Source: Erodium maritimum (lineage: Eukaryota > Streptophyta > Magnoliopsida > Geraniales > Geraniaceae). Taken from it: 64,000 nucleotides of DNA. The stretch covers positions 132,711,203-132,775,202 of the forward strand of contig OY997588.1 of NCBI GenBank assembly GCA_963921825.1. Reading direction: 5' to 3'. Below the pieces are notes generated by a model that had not been told where the DNA came from, did not search any database, and worked only from the letters and a program-made list of their open reading frames with translations. The translations under genes and the position numbers were made by a program. Shown piece by piece: positions 36,240-50,364 of this stretch; the stretch's first letter is position 1, and every line of letters starts with the position of its first letter.

Positions 36240-37253
36240 AAAGTCTCATACAGGGAGAACATCTATAAACTCAAATAAAAGTAACGCATGTAGCAATTTG
36301 TGTGAAATGCACTCTACTTCTTACTATGCGTGACCAATCAATCGAATATTTTGTATTGTTTTCCACAAGGCTTCAAGAAGTTATTGACGTTGATGTTCAT
36401 TTTTCTCTTTGTGACGTCCTTGAACTTGATTTAATGGTGTCATGTTCCAAAAAAAATCCAAAGCAAAGAACACATGAGGGAGTGAGTAACAATAAGGCTA
36501 CATTTTGTTGAGAGAGTTTCCATCAGAGAGCTTTTCAACCTTTTGTTCCTGTTTTGCTGTCAACCATCATCATCATGAAAATTCCAAGATGAAGAATGAG
36601 TGATGATCCTGTTTCCTTTTCAACCTTTTGTTCATTTTGCTGTCAAGTTATGATTCTTATTGTAAGATCGTTTTATGCTCTATATCTAAGAACGCTTTCA
36701 AGGATGGTTCTGTCAAGAAGGGTCGTGTACAGGTGGGTGCCACTACTGGTGATCAATGCACTGTCAAGGCAGAAACAATGGTTTCGATCTAATAGACGAC
36801 GGTGAGCCTGGGAAATTTGGCAGCAAGAAGGAGGTCTCAGTCCTTTATGTTTTTTCTAGGGAGGTGAAAGGTTACGTTGATGCAATCTTTGGAATGGTTG
36901 GGAACAAATTAACTGAGAAGGAGATCAGAATAGGGCATTTGGTAGTGGAACATGGAACATAGTTATTCCTTCATAATCTCCCTATGGTACAACGTCGGAG
37001 TGAGTTCAAAATGCATTAGGGTCCTCTAGGGAATATTTTCTCCGTCTCTGTCCCTATGTGACCAAACCGACGAGGGTACTTTTTCGGATTTGTCAGGTTC
37101 AAAACCAAGGAGTTTGCTAAGATGGTAATCGCCTCTCTCAACGGTTTCAAATACAATGGTTACTTGCTTTAGTTTCTATTGCTGGTTTTGATACACGCAG
37201 GTCTCGGTCTGTGAAACCGAGCTCCTATGTTCCACATACAATGAAACAGAGCA

Positions 37254-37718
37254 ATGTTTGAAGACGACCCGTCTTCATTTTTGGGAGTGGGTCCGATTCA
37301 GAATCCCAATCTACAAGTCGAAACTTCTCGTTTTTTAACATCATGCCAAAGGGATAAGACTACCGTTCCAATGATGGTACTCGTGTCGGACTCATCGGTT
37401 TTGGGTAAACAAGAGGATAGAGCAACGACGCTTTCTACGGGGGTTTCAGGAGTTCTGGAGTTTGAATAAACGAATTTTGAGGCATGTCAGATCAGTGAAC
37501 GCGATTTGGGCGAGATTTCTAACGACGATTTCGCGCTTCCGTTCCTTGGGAAAGACATATCGAGTGCCTGTTTTCGGTCCCGTACGAAGTCGTTTGGGCT
37601 TGAGGCCCATATGGACATGGTGGATCTAGTTCATTTGGCAGATGATTTTCCATGTGGTCATCGTCATGTGGCAATAGATTGTACGAGTATAGAATTTTCG
37701 ACCTGTAGGGGATTCTAA
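37254..37718 (+). other. Central reading frame of the foldback-like element
   Basis: About 155 codons in one register with one stop (37,467), lying in and around the centre of the palindrome. The translation is acidic and Ser/Leu-rich, with no domain I recognise. It could be the downstream part of the RRM-like protein encoded in the left arm. Unknown function; may be chance. Confidence 0.25.
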
Positions 37719-37807
37719 ATCGGACCCACTCCTACCAATAAAGACGGCTTCAAACGCAGTTCACCAAACTTGCTCTGTTTCATTGTATGTGGAACATAAG
37801 AACTTGG

Positions 37808-38229
37808 TGTTAGAACCCTAATCGAATCCCTTAAGAATCCAACACTTAGTCAAACAATCGAGATTTAAACATAAAACAACACATAAAGCGTACCTGATTC
37901 CATGTCGAATATGAGAACAAGATCGGTTTGGCCTTCCACAGATTAATCCCTTATGCTCTTGATGTGCTCTCACTAAATAGATGAGGATGGAGGATAAAGA
38001 AAGACGGTTGATTAATCTTGGGGACCAAACCCTATTATGTCTTTATATATAGAATCTGAATAAAGTCCATTACTCTAATTCAGATTTATATTGGGTATTC
38101 ACACATTACAAAACTCATACTCATTATAATGTTTTAAATTAGGCTTCCCAAGCTCAATACGAGTTATTGACCCCAAATATACTTGTCCAATTTGTAAGCC
38201 CACACGTTGGATTATAAAATAACCCAACA
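37808..38229 (-). repeat. Copia 3' LTR
   Basis: 422 bp, starting tgttagaacc and ending aacccaaca on the plus strand. It differs from the 5' LTR at about 22 positions by eye. It adjoins the duplicated host cttgg on its left. Confidence 0.88.
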
Positions 38230-38606
38230 ATCTCCCACTTGGGCTACAAATCGATTCCTAACGACAATTATATTTGAAAACTGTATGTGCGCACAAAATG
38301 GTCAATATTCTTAAAACATTCCCCCTTAGTCAATCTGGTCCATCTCTTGTACCAACATGAGACCAAAGCGGCCTTTGCTACAACAATTGTAACTAGACCC
38401 ATCAATGATCACCATGCCAAATACATTCAATGACATAGATCAAGTATGGATGTGTGATTGAAAATTTCATGCAATGAGATATCATTCATGCCTATTTCCA
38501 CTTGGTCCTTAATGCTTAAGTGAGATCAATATTTAGTTTTTCAAACGTTATCCTAAACCGCAATTTAAAAACAAAACATTCAGAGCAACAATGATAATAA
38601 TATCAT

Positions 38607-41350
38607 TGTCACGCCCCAAATCCGGTTCTTGCCCGGACCGGAGGCATGACTAGTAATGGAAGATTAAAAAGATGGTAAATCAACAATTAGTTCCTGAAAA
38701 TCTCCAATAATAAAATGAATCCGTAAAACTCAGTTCAAAACACAAATAACCCTCCAGGGGTGTAATAATAATCCTCCACAAGGTTTTTTCAAAACAGTAA
38801 AGTGATAAGAACGAAGTCTCTACAATGCACCCACACCGAGAAGCTCCCGAGCTTCTACTCCTCAATCAAGCCTGTAAACACAACAGTAAATCCATAGGGG
38901 TGAGCTTGCGCTCAGTAGAGAAAGCACATAACAAGGTGGACCTTAAACTCAATAAAGTCAACAGCAAGTCAACAAGATAGATCTTAACAAACCCAAGTAA
39001 CAGGTAACCAAACCAATGCCGTGGCACATGAAGTCTCCACCCTCCGATCCACATATGATGTGTCCTCTCGGATTTTCCCTCCAATCCAGAGGAGACGCAT
39101 ATCATTGAGACTATCGGAAACACCCTTCAGGGCACATATCGTCGGAAGTCTTAGAAACGTCTCCGAAGGATTTTATGTCCTCGGGAACCAAGGTACTACT
39201 CCCATAGGAAGCGTACACTTGGGTAATTCGATAATAAACAGTTCATAATTGAATACCGCACTCAAAACGAAATACGAAATAATCCAATCCCAACAACCAC
39301 CAAGTCATTATCACACCTAACTCACACATCACCAATTCACCACAACACACAGTACACGAATCACATAACCACAACACATCAATCACACAATTGCAACTTA
39401 CCGTTCACTTACCAGTCTCGAACCAACGGGGCATCGATCACCTGATTGCACCGCTCGGTACAACCAGTCATACTCGATGCTCCAAGCAACCATTTAAGTA
39501 AATCAAGTAATCATTCGAATACAATCAACGATCAAGTACGAGTTTATTCCACCAGTCATAAAAACCTTCAAAATAGCAATCACACAAGTAATTCAACTAG
39601 TTCCGTTAGACTCTTTAGCCTATCCACTAAGCAACCAACAACCAAGCATGTGATCCTAACACGCAACTAATCCGAGGGCTTTGCCAAGGCTCCTCTACCA
39701 GACAAACAATTCCCAAGTATTGAAAGCGAATTATACTAGTGATTGGCATCCTAATCGTTCACAACTAGACACTTCCGGTTATTAGTAATTGAAAGACAAC
39801 TATGCTAGTTATTCGCATCCTATAGGCATTTCTAGGACCTTTCCAATTTTATTAGTCTATCATGCATACTAAACATCATAAAGGAGGGGTTAAGGCTTTC
39901 CCTACCTCGAGGTCTTCCTCTCAACACTCTGACGATAAGCCCGGTGGTCACCACTTCGTTCTTCACTCGGGTCCCGACGTGATAAAAGCTCCTCTAACTC
40001 GTGTCCACGTTCTTCCTTCTTTCCTAGCTTGGTTCCAAGGTTTTGAACCACCAAAAGACCACAAATTAGTTTCCTCAACCAAGTGTTCTTCTCCTCAAAA
40101 CACACAACAATGTTCAGAAATGGATCAAGGTTTGAGGAGGAAATGTGGGAATCAAATTGAGCTAAAAGGAAGGGTTTTGGGCTCTGGGGATCTGATCCGG
40201 AATGCCATACGGACTGTGTGGCTTGCCGTGCCGGAACATGGCACAGACCGTGTCACAGGCCGGCCCGGAATCCAGCGCGGAACGCGTCACAGACCGGCCC
40301 GGAGAGCGACATGGACCGTATCAGGTCCCGTGCCGGACTCCCGCCCGTCCCGTGCCGTGTGCCGTGCCGGTACCAGGCCCGTTCCGTGCCGGGTGCTGTG
40401 CCGGTACCAGGCCCGGTCCGTGCGGCATGCTGTGCCGGTACCTGGCCCGGTCTGGGTCGGATTCCGTATCAGACCTGACCAGCTCCTTCCCCTTTCTTCC
40501 CCAACTCGAATTTCACGAAAAACTCAACACAAACTCCATTTCTAAACTCTCTTAGCTCCAAAATAATCAACCAAAGATACTCAGCAACTACACCCTCAAT
40601 GGGTTCATCAAACTTCATCCAAAACTCAATCCAACAACCTACTTCACTACTTCTTCTCCAAGCAATCAATCAAATAAGCAAGTTCTTTAACTTTTAAGCC
40701 AAAACCCACAAAACCCAGAGATTGGAAGTGGAAGAAATGGAGAGTTGAGAGCATCCTTACCTCTAGATAGTTGAGATGGAGAAGATGAAGTGAAAATGAA
40801 GGCAAAAGAACCAAGAACAATCTCCAAAATCCAAGCTTTCTTCTCTATCTTCTTCCTCAAGAAAGTGAGCTCCTCCTCTCCTCTCTACTAGTGATTTTCG
40901 GCTGCAACAAGAGTAAATGGGCTGAAATGTTGCTCCCTTTCCTTTAAATGACCTAAAATGTCAATTTACTCAAAATCCCTTAAGGTCTTATCCCTTTAAA
41001 GGCAACCTAGGAGGGTATGAGGGTCATTTGAATCCCCTACTCTCATCCTCCAAGCCAAGCATGACAAGTGTCATGTGAGGTCACTCCTACTCAATAATTT
41101 TCCAGCTTTCCGATAATTATCGACAATTAACCGATAGTAAGCCCGAGTTTGACCGACAGTTGACTTTAACAATATTACAGTCAAACTGAAGGAAACGACC
41201 CAACTAAGCTAACCGTGCTAATGGCTAAGCTTTTGGGCCCCGGAAAGGTTCCGACTGACTTTCCGAGTCATCGGTTGACTTTTCCGGCCGAAGTCAAACT
41301 TAGCTAGGATTCACCGGTTCTACCGGGATCGACCGGGGGCGGGTCTTACA
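38607..41350 (-). repeat. 3' LTR of the young gypsy element
   Basis: 2,744 bp, tgtcacgcc...gtcttaca on the plus strand. It contains a GC-rich array of palindrome-bearing units at about 40,205-40,480 with one 34-bp unit more than the other LTR. Confidence 0.92.
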
Positions 41351-41482
41351 ATCTACCCCCCTTAAAAGAATTTCGTCCTCGAAATTTAAAGACAATGGCG
41401 TACCTCAGAGGTTGAACAGGTGAGGATACTTCTCGCGGATCTCCTCCTCGCGCTCCCACGTGGATCCAGATCCTTGGTGACC

Positions 41483-43630
41483 CTACTGCACCAAGACCAA
41501 CGGAATCTTCTTGTTCCGCAGGACCTTCTCCTTTGTACCCAAGATCTCGACGGGCTCCTCCTCATAGGTGACATCATCTGCTACCTCGATGTCTGACCAC
41601 TCAATGATGTGGGAAGGGTCTGTCATGTACTTCCGCAGTTGGGACACATGGAAAACGTTATGCACGTTCCCAAGCTGCGGTGGCAAGGCCAAACGATAAG
41701 CTACAGCTCCAATCTTCTCTAAAATCTCAAATGGTCCAACAAAACGTGGTGCTAGCTTGCCTCCACTGCGTCTAAACCGCACTAGACCCTTCCTTGGGCT
41801 CACCTTCAGAAACACATGCTCCCCGACCGTGAACTCAAGTGGTCTGCGACGCCTGTCTGCGTAGCTCTTCTGCCGACTCTGCGCGGTCTTCAGCCGCTCT
41901 CTAATCAAAGCGACCTTTTCGGTCGTCTCCCTGACCATGTCTGGCCCAAGTAAGCTCCGGTCCCCAACCTCAGCCCAACACACCGGCGATCTACAAGGTC
42001 TGCCATACAAGGCCTCAAATGGTGCCATACCAATGCTGGACTGGTAACTGTTGTTGTAGGAAAACTCTGCCAAAGGCAAATGATCCTCCCATGATCCTTG
42101 AAAGTCAAGCACACAAGCTCGAAGCATGTCCTCTAGAATCTGTATGGTGCGCTCTGACTGTCCATCTGTCTCAGGATGGTAAGTTGTACTCAACAGTACC
42201 TCAGTGCCCAAGGCCTTCTGTAGACTCTTCCAAAACCTGGATGTGAAACGAGGGTCTCTATCCGATACCACTGACACTGGTACACCGTGTAGACGAACAA
42301 TCTCCCTAACATACAAACGACCCAACACGTCCACATAATCAGTCATCCTCATACCCAGAAAGTGGGCCGACTTGGTCAGTCGATCAACCACCACCCAAAC
42401 AGCGTCGTGCCCCTTCGACGACCTGGGCAACCCACACACAAAATCCATAGTCACATGCTCCCATTTCCACTCGGAGATCGGTAAAGGCTGCAGCAAGCCT
42501 ACGTGACGCATGTGCTCGGCCTTCACCTGTTGGTAGGTGAGGCATCGGGAAACGAAATCTGCAACTGCCCCACGCATCCCACTCTACCAAAACTGTCGTC
42601 TCATGTCTCTGTACATCTTGTTGCCACCGGGGTGCACAACCAGACGGGAGTGGTGGCACTCACGCAATACGTCGTCCCTGTACCCGATGGGTACAAACAG
42701 TCGTCCTCTAAAGAGGATACTCTGGTCGGTGCCCAACTCCCAACCCTCGAGCTTGACACCATCCTTCAATCTCTCACGAATCCCCGATGTCTCGGCGTCC
42801 TCGGCCTGTGCCTCTAGCACTCGAGTAAAAAGTGTGGGCTGAGCCACCAAGGCACACAGGGCCATACCCTCGGTGACCTCCTCCAACTCCAGTCTGAATA
42901 AGCTCAACTGCTCCAGCATGTCCCACTCTCGGACTGCCATACTGGCAACGCAGTGACTCGACTCCCAGCTCAAAGCATCGGCGACCACGTTCGCCTTGCC
43001 CGGATGATAGAGCAACTCGAAGTCGTACTCCTCAAGTAACTCCATCCATCGCCTTTGGCGCATGTTCAGATCACGCTGCGAGAATATATACTTGAGGCTC
43101 TTGTGGTCTGAAAACACCCTGAACTGCTCACCGTACAGATAGTGTCTCCAGCTCTTCAACGCAAACACCACCGCTGCTAGCTCAAGATCATGGGTCGGGT
43201 AGTTGCGCTCATGCACCTTCAACTGCCTTGAGCCGTAAGCAACCACCTTTCCACTCTGCATGAGAACACAACCTAACCCTTCGCCTGAGGCGTCACAATA
43301 CACGTCGTAGCCTATTCCCCGCTCTGGGACAATCAACACTGGGGCGGTAGTCAACCGAGCCTTTAGCTCGCAAAAAGAGCGCTCACACTCGTCCGTCCAA
43401 CGGTACTCCGCTCCCTTGCGGGTCAAAGCTGTCATAGGTGCTGCAAGGCGGGAGAAATCCTGAACGAAGCGTCGGTAATAACCTGCCAACCCTAGAAAGC
43501 TCCGAATCTCAAATACACTGCTGGGTCTGGCCCACTTCGACACTGCTCGACCTTGGCTAGGTCGACCAAGATGCCCTCTCGAGATACCACGTGCCCGAGG
43601 AACTTCACCTCTGTGAGCCAAAGTTCGCAC
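41483..43630 (-). pseudogene. Gypsy RNase H, integrase and chromodomain region (young element)
   Basis: Translation shows RNase H, an integrase zinc-binding and catalytic core, and a C-terminal chromodomain-like tail. This order and tail define plant chromoviruses, and the long LTRs fit the Tekay/Del clade. It is a fossil region with a few breaks. Confidence 0.85.
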
Positions 43631-43639
43631 TTCTCCAGA

Positions 43640-46254
43640 TTGTCGTACAACTGGTGAGTGCGTAAGAGTGTCAGAACGGTTCTCAGGTGCTCCTCGTGCG
43701 CCTCCTCACTGGGCGAGTATATCAAGATGTCATCGAAAAAGACTACTACGAACTGGTCTAGATAAGGTCTGAAGATACCGTTCATCAAGTCCATAAAGGC
43801 GGCCGGCGCGTTCGTCAAACCGAACGGCATCACCAGAAACTCGAAGTGTCCATAACGAGTTCGGAACGCTGTCTTCTCTACGTCCTCAGCTCTGACTCTC
43901 AGCTGATAGTACCCCGATCGAAGATCGATCTTCGAGAAGTACTTTGCTCCCCTCAGCTGGTCGAATAAATCATCAATCCTCGGCATCGGGTAGCGGTTCT
44001 TCACTGTCACCCGGTTCAGCTTCCTGTAATCGATGCACATCCTCAAGGCTCCACCCTTTTTCTTCACGAAAAGGGCGGGCGCTCCCCACGGAGATACGCT
44101 CGGGCGGATGAAACCCTTCTGCTGCAGTTCCTCGAGTTGTCGCTTGAGCTCGACCAACTCGGCTGGTGCAAACCAATACGGCGTCATCGAGATCGGCGCC
44201 GTACCCGGGATCAGATCGATCCTGAACTCCACCTCTCGCGCTGGTGGCAAGCCTGATAGTTCCTCCGGGAAGACCTCCGGGAACTCACGCACTACCCTCG
44301 GTAGCTCACTGCTACGCTGCACGATCTCTGCCTCAGATCCCGTAGTCAGAGCGGATAAGAGAACTCCGCTCTTGCTACCCAAAACACACGTGATCACCCT
44401 ATCACCTGACCTCACTGTCACCTGACGTCGATAACAGTCGATCGTCGCTCGATACCTCGCGAGCCAGTCCATCCCCAGAATCACATCAAAGGCGTTCATA
44501 TCAAGAACGAGTAAGTCACCAAGAAAAGGGCAATCTGCCACCCTAATCGCACAGTCTCTACAAACGGTGCTCAACACCACCTCACCCGTAGCCGGGGTCT
44601 CCAAACAAAGGGGTTGACTCAAAGTCTCCACCCGCAAACCCAAAGAAGAAGCAATAGACAAAGATAAGAACGAATGGGAAGCTCCTGTATCAAACAAAAA
44701 TGAAGTCCACGCATTATAAAGTAAACACGTACCCTGGGTGGCCTCATGGCCGACGTACGGCCTCTCAATCCTGGAATCAGTAACTACAAAGACTCGGCCC
44801 TGCCGTGCCAGTGGTCCTCCTCCCGGTGGTGGGGGAAGTGCCACCTGCTGGTCAGCTCTCGGCTGGTGCCTCTGACCTGCTGATCCCGCCGCCTGACGCG
44901 GAGCTCTCTGCTGCGGTGCCTGACGTGGTCTGCCAGGTGGTGCAGGGCGAATCTGAGTCTGCTGGGGCCTCGGTGCAGGCGCTCTACCAGCTATCTTAGG
45001 GCACGCCCGGATGAAATGATCAGATCGACCACACTGGTAGCATCCTCTCTGTCCTCCCTGTTGTGCTATCTCATGACACGCACGCATGAAGTGGTCGGCG
45101 CTACCACAGTGATAACACCCCCTCGGCTCACTAGGCTGTCTAACTCTGGTCCCCTGGGGACGATCATCACGGCGCTCCATAGGTCCATCGCCCCTCGGGC
45201 AGTCTCGTGCCAGGTGACCCTGCTGTCCACACTGAGGACACAACTGTGCCACCGGGGCGGGTCCAACTGACGCTACGGCCCCTGCTCGGCGTATGCCATC
45301 CTGCTGAAACTGAGGCTGAAAGTGTCCTACAACTCTCTGTCTGCGTCGGTCTCGACGGTCATACGGCTGCACAAAGCCGCTTGGCCTAGGCCTAGTCTCT
45401 CGCACCCTGATAGTATCTCTGAAGTGTCTCTCCATGGCTAAAGCCTGATCCAAGAGTGTGGAGTATTCTGCGGTCCTGAAAGCGATAACCCTGTCGGCTA
45501 TCGACGGGATGAGCCCGTTCTCAAATCTCCTGCATCGGTCATCCGCAGTCTGAACCAACTCCGGCGCGAAGCGGGCCAGAGAAGTAAACCTCACTGCATA
45601 CTCAGAAACGCTCAAACCCCTCTGACGGAAATCCAGAAACTGCTGGCGCCGATCATCCCGAATGGAGCGAGGGAAGTACTGTTCCAAGAACAGTCTGCTG
45701 AACAACTCAAAATCACTGCCGACCCTGCCCTGCACTGACTGCCACCAGTAGTAGGCCTCTCCCTCAAGCTGAAAAGTGGCGAACGAAACTCTCAGACGCC
45801 CCTCCGATACCCCAGAGGTATCGAGGTTGCGGGTAACCCGCTCCAACCAACCAGAAGCCGCCTCGGGGTCAGCTCCCCCGGAGTAGGTCGGCGTACCAAG
45901 TCTGCGAAACTCTCTGAGCGACTGGGCCGTGAGACTATCAAACTGTCCTGGCCTCTCTCCAAAATCTGCTGAAGCAACAGGCACGGGCTCTGGTGCCGGT
46001 GCTGTAGTCCCCTGCTGCGCACTCAAGACTGCTAGTACAGCGCGAACCACCTCCTCGAGAGGGGTTGTCTGAGTCGGCTCTGCGACTGGAGATGTCCTTG
46101 GTGGCGACCCTGATGGTCCACCCTCAAAGCGCTGATGCTCTGTGGAAGCAGCATCCTGGGAGTCAGCTGCCCCCTCCTGCTCAGCGGCAGGTGCCTGACT
46201 CGGACCCCCAGCTGGGCGGCTCCGGGTACCTCTATGAACATACGTACGAGCCAT
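43640..46254 (-). pseudogene. Gypsy gag, protease and reverse transcriptase region (young element)
   Basis: Fossil coding region of the gypsy element inside the copia. Translation on the minus strand shows a gag with a Pro/Gln-rich tail and three CCHC zinc knuckles, then a FDTGAS aspartic protease motif, then chromovirus-type reverse transcriptase. The start near 46,254 opens with a basic, Arg-rich stretch shared with the older gypsy element at 12,043. Confidence 0.88.
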
Positions 46255-46379
46255 GTCTCTTATCCGCCTGCACGGATAACGCACATGTTCAGTACTTAGT
46301 TCAACAACGGTTCTCACACGTTACAAGGACGAACACACGCGCCACACTAGTCACCAACAGATACGCCCCTCACACTAGA

Positions 46380-46423
<44 letters not shown>

Positions 46424-47637
46424 TCATATAATATAGCACACAAGTTCGCATCTCTATGCGTCACACAACAACAACCAGCGATTTAGCAATCAACCACCAA
46501 CTCCCACAGGAAGGTTCCAACTCACGCACCACACAAGCACAAATCAACATGCATACCCTTCGCCCGGGTATCCTTCCACAAAGAGGGGTTTAACACTTAA
46601 CACAATTCAATTCAATAATCACCCTTAACCTTTCCTTCCCTCCCACAGATTCCCATTTCTTAACTTTCACCCAAAGCTTTTCGTGTCGATCTCGTGTTGT
46701 TACAACCTGATTCAGGCGTCCCCGAACCTCATTCTAACAACTGGACATCGAACCATCATGTTCAACTACAGTGACGCCCCTGAGTCAACCAGTGATGGTG
46801 TAAACATTTTAGTTTTACTGAAAATTCGGCATGACCCATTCGTATTTTCCCTTAACCCTCCGCTTAAGCGGGACAACCACCAACATAAATTCACAAGGTA
46901 AAAGTACATAGAGTTCTCATGCTCGGCCAAAGACATCACACAGTCAATAAACGGAGTTCTCATGCTCCTAAAGTACACAACGCAATCAATAAACGGAGTT
47001 CTCGTGCTCCCAAATACTACGGGGTACTCGTGCCCCAAACTCGCCACACACGGGCATACGGGATTCTCGTGTCCCAATCTCGCCACCTACACGGGCATAC
47101 GTGATACTCGTGTCCCAATCTCGCCACCTACACGGGCATACGGGATACTCATGTCCCAATCTCGCCACCTACACGGGCATACGGGATACTCGTGTCCCAA
47201 AACAAAGTTCTCATACAACGGAATACGGGGTTCTCGCGCCCCATCCGAAACACTCAATATCAGCACACATGGAGTACTCATGCTCCAGACCAGCAGTCAA
47301 TCACAAGTCAAAACTTGAATAGGACCAAACTACAACTTGAAAATTTTCGAAGTAATACGCCACAAGGGCAACACCACCAACCGTTGGCTCACCCTACCAT
47401 GAATGCATAGCGGGTCGGTCATTGACCGTTAATCCAATTCCGATCTCAACCATTCGGCTTCACCGATCACTAGGGAGAGGATACCAATCAAGTAATGCAA
47501 ACATTGTAGTGTAAGGTTCCATTTAGGACAATCCTTAAAGCAACTCAAGACTTAGACTCCCTAACTCTACCCACCTAATTGACTTCGGTCCGAGGTTTAA
47601 AAATCAGTTCATAAGACACCTGTTTCAAATGAAACCA
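46255..47637 (-). other. Leader of the young gypsy element with TA microsatellite and 41-bp minisatellite
   Basis: About 1.4 kb between the primer-binding site and gag with no coding content. It contains a TA run at about 46,381-46,421 and about four copies of a 41-base unit at 47,040-47,205, each including cacgggcatac and actcgtgtccc. Short relatives of the unit extend to both sides. Confidence 0.7.
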
Positions 47638-47653
47638 GGCTCTGATACCAAAT

Positions 47654-50364
47654 TGTCACGCCCCAAATCCGGTTCTTGCCCGGACCGGAGGCATGACTAG
47701 TAATGGAAGATTAAAAAGATGGTAAATCAACAATTAGTTCTTGAAAATCTCCAATAATAAAATGAATCCGCAAAACTCAGTTCAAAACACAAATAACCCT
47801 CCAGGGGTGTAATAATAATCCTCCACAAGGTTTTTTCAAAACAGTAAAGTGATAAGAACGAAGTCTCTACAATGCACCCACACCGAGAAGCTCCCGAGCT
47901 TCTACTCCTCAATCAAGCCTGTAAACACAATAGTAAATCCATAGGGGTGAGCTTGCGCTCAGTAGAGAAAGCACATAACAAGGTGGACCTTAAACTCAAT
48001 AAAGTCAACAGCAAGTCAACAAGATAGATCTTAACAAACCCAAGTAACAGGTAACCAAACCAATGCCGTGGCACATGAAGTCTCCACCCTCCGATCCACA
48101 TATGATGTGTCCTCTCGGATTTTCCCTCCAATCCAGAGGAGACGCATATCATTGAGACTATCGGAAACACCCTTCAGGGCACATATCGTCGGAAGTTTTA
48201 GAAACGTCTCCGAAGGATTTTATGTCCTCGGGAACCAAGGTACTACTCCCATAGGAAGCGTACACTTGGGTAATTCGATAATAAACAGTTCATAATTGAA
48301 TACCGCACTCAAAACGAAATACGAAATAATCCAATCCCAACAACCACCAAGTCATTATCACACCTAACTCACACATCACCAATTCACCACAACACACAGT
48401 ACACGAATCACATAACCACAACACATCAATCACACAATTGCAACTTACCGTTCACTTACCAGTCTCGAACCAACGGGGCATCGATCACCTGATTGCACCG
48501 CTCGGTACAACCAGTCATACTCGATGCTCCAAGCAACCATTTAAGTAAATCAAGTAATCATTCGAATACAATCAACGATCAAGTACGAGTTTATTCCACC
48601 AATCATAAAAACCTTCAAAATAGCAATCACACAAGTAATTCAACTAGTTCCGTTAGACTCTTTAGCCTATCCACTAAGCAACCAACAACCAAGCATGTGA
48701 TCCTAACACGCAACTAATCCGAGGGCTTTGCCAAGGCTCCTCTACCAGACAAACAATTCCCAAGTATTGAAAGCGAATTATACTAGTGATTGGCATCCTA
48801 ATCGTTCACAACTAGACACTTCCGGTTATTAGTAATTGAAAGACAACTATGCTAGTTATTCGCATCCTATAGGCATTTCTAGGACCTTTCCAATTTTATT
48901 AGTCTAGCATTCATACTAAACATCATAAAGGCGGGGTTAAGGCTTTCCCTACCTCGAGGTCTTCCTCTCAACACTCTGACGATAAGCCCGGTGGTCACCA
49001 CTTCGTTCTTCACTCGGGTCCCGGCGTGATAAAAGCTCCTCTAACTCGTGTCCACGTTCTTCCTTCTTTCCTAGCTTGGTTCCAAGGTTTTGAACCACCA
49101 AAAGACCACAAATTAGTTTCCTCAACCAAGTGTTCTTCTCCTCAAAACACACAACAATGTTCAGAAATGGATCAAGGTTTGAGGAGGAAATGTGGGAATC
49201 AAATTGAGCTAAAAGGAAGGGTTTTGGGCTCTGGGGATCTGATCCGGAATGCCATACGGACTGTGTGGCTTGCCGTGCCGGAACATGGCACGGACCGTGT
49301 CACAGGTCGGCCCGGAATCTAGCGCGGAATGCGTCACAGACCGGCCCGGAGAGCGACACGGACCGTATCAGGTCCCGTGCCGGATTCCCGCCCGTCCCGT
49401 GCCGTGTGTCGTGCCGGTACCAGGCCCGTTCCGTGCCGGGTGCCGTGCCGGTACCTGGCCCGGTCCGGGTCGGATTCCGTATCAGACCTGACCAGCTCCT
49501 TCCCCTTTCTTCCCCAACTCGAATTTCACGAAAAACTCAACACAAACTCAATTTCTAAGCTCTCCTAGCTCCAAAATAATCAACCAAAGATACTCAGCAA
49601 CTACACCCTCAATGGGTTCATCAAACTTCATCCAAAACTCAATCCAACAACCTACTTCACTACTTCTTCTCCAAGCAATCAATCAAATAAGCAAGTTCTT
49701 TAACTTTTAAGCCAAAACCCACAAAACCCAGAGATTGGAAGTGGAAGAAATGGAGAGTTGAGAGCATCCTTACCTCTAGATAGTTGAGATGGAGAAGATG
49801 AAGTGAAAATGAAGGCAAAAGGACCAAGAACAAGCTCCAAAATCCAAGCTTTCTTCTCTATCTTCTTCCTCAAGAAAGTGAGCTCCTCCTCTCCTCTCTA
49901 CTAGTGATTTTCGGCTGCAACAAGAGTAAATGGGCTGAAATGTTGCTCCCTTTCCTTTAAATGACCTAAAATGTCAATTTACTCAAAAGCCCTTAAGGTC
50001 TTATCCCTTTAAAGGCAACCTAGGAGGGTATGAGGGTCATTTGAATCCCCTACTCTCATCCTCCAAGCCAAGCATGACAAGTGTCATGTGAGGTCACTCC
50101 AACTCAATAATTTTCCAACTTTCCGATAATTATCGACAATTAACCGATAGTAAGCCCGAGTTTGACCGACAGTTGACTTTAACAATATTACAGTCAAACT
50201 GAAGGAAACGACCCAACTAAGCTAACCGTGCTAATGGCTAAGCTTTTTGGACCCCGGAAAGGTCCCGACTGACTTTCCGAGTCATCGGTTGACTTTTCCG
50301 GCCGAAGTCAAACTTAGCTAGGATTCACCGGTTCTACTGGGATCGACCGGGGGCGGGTCTTACA
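47654..50364 (-). repeat. 5' LTR of the young gypsy element
   Basis: 2,711 bp. Differences from the other LTR are few, and many are C/T-type transitions. The GC-rich array lies at about 49,252-49,490. Confidence 0.92.

Larger units (their letters stand above)
38607..50364 (-). mobile_element. Ty3/gypsy chromovirus (Tekay/Del-like), young, nearly whole
   Basis: 11,758 bp on the minus strand, inserted in the copia, with target duplication atcat (38,602-38,606 and 50,365-50,369). LTRs are 38,607-41,350 and 47,654-50,364. The primer site for initiator Met-tRNA is at 47,638-47,650, and a purine tract adjoins the 3' LTR. Parts in order are gag with three CCHC knuckles, aspartic protease, RT, RNase H, integrase and a C-terminal chromodomain-like region. 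By-eye LTR divergence is about 1%, suggesting well under a million years at usual plant rates. The coding region has about two or three breaks. Confidence 0.93.

Noticed and set aside
39862-40545. 227-residue frame with Arg/Pro-rich repeats
   Set aside because: It is a translation of the GC-rich palindrome array inside a gypsy LTR; similar frames arise on the other LTR.
47040-47205. Regular direct repeats with spacers, superficially like a CRISPR array
   Set aside because: The units are tandem and near-identical without unique spacers, and lie in a plant retrotransposon leader.
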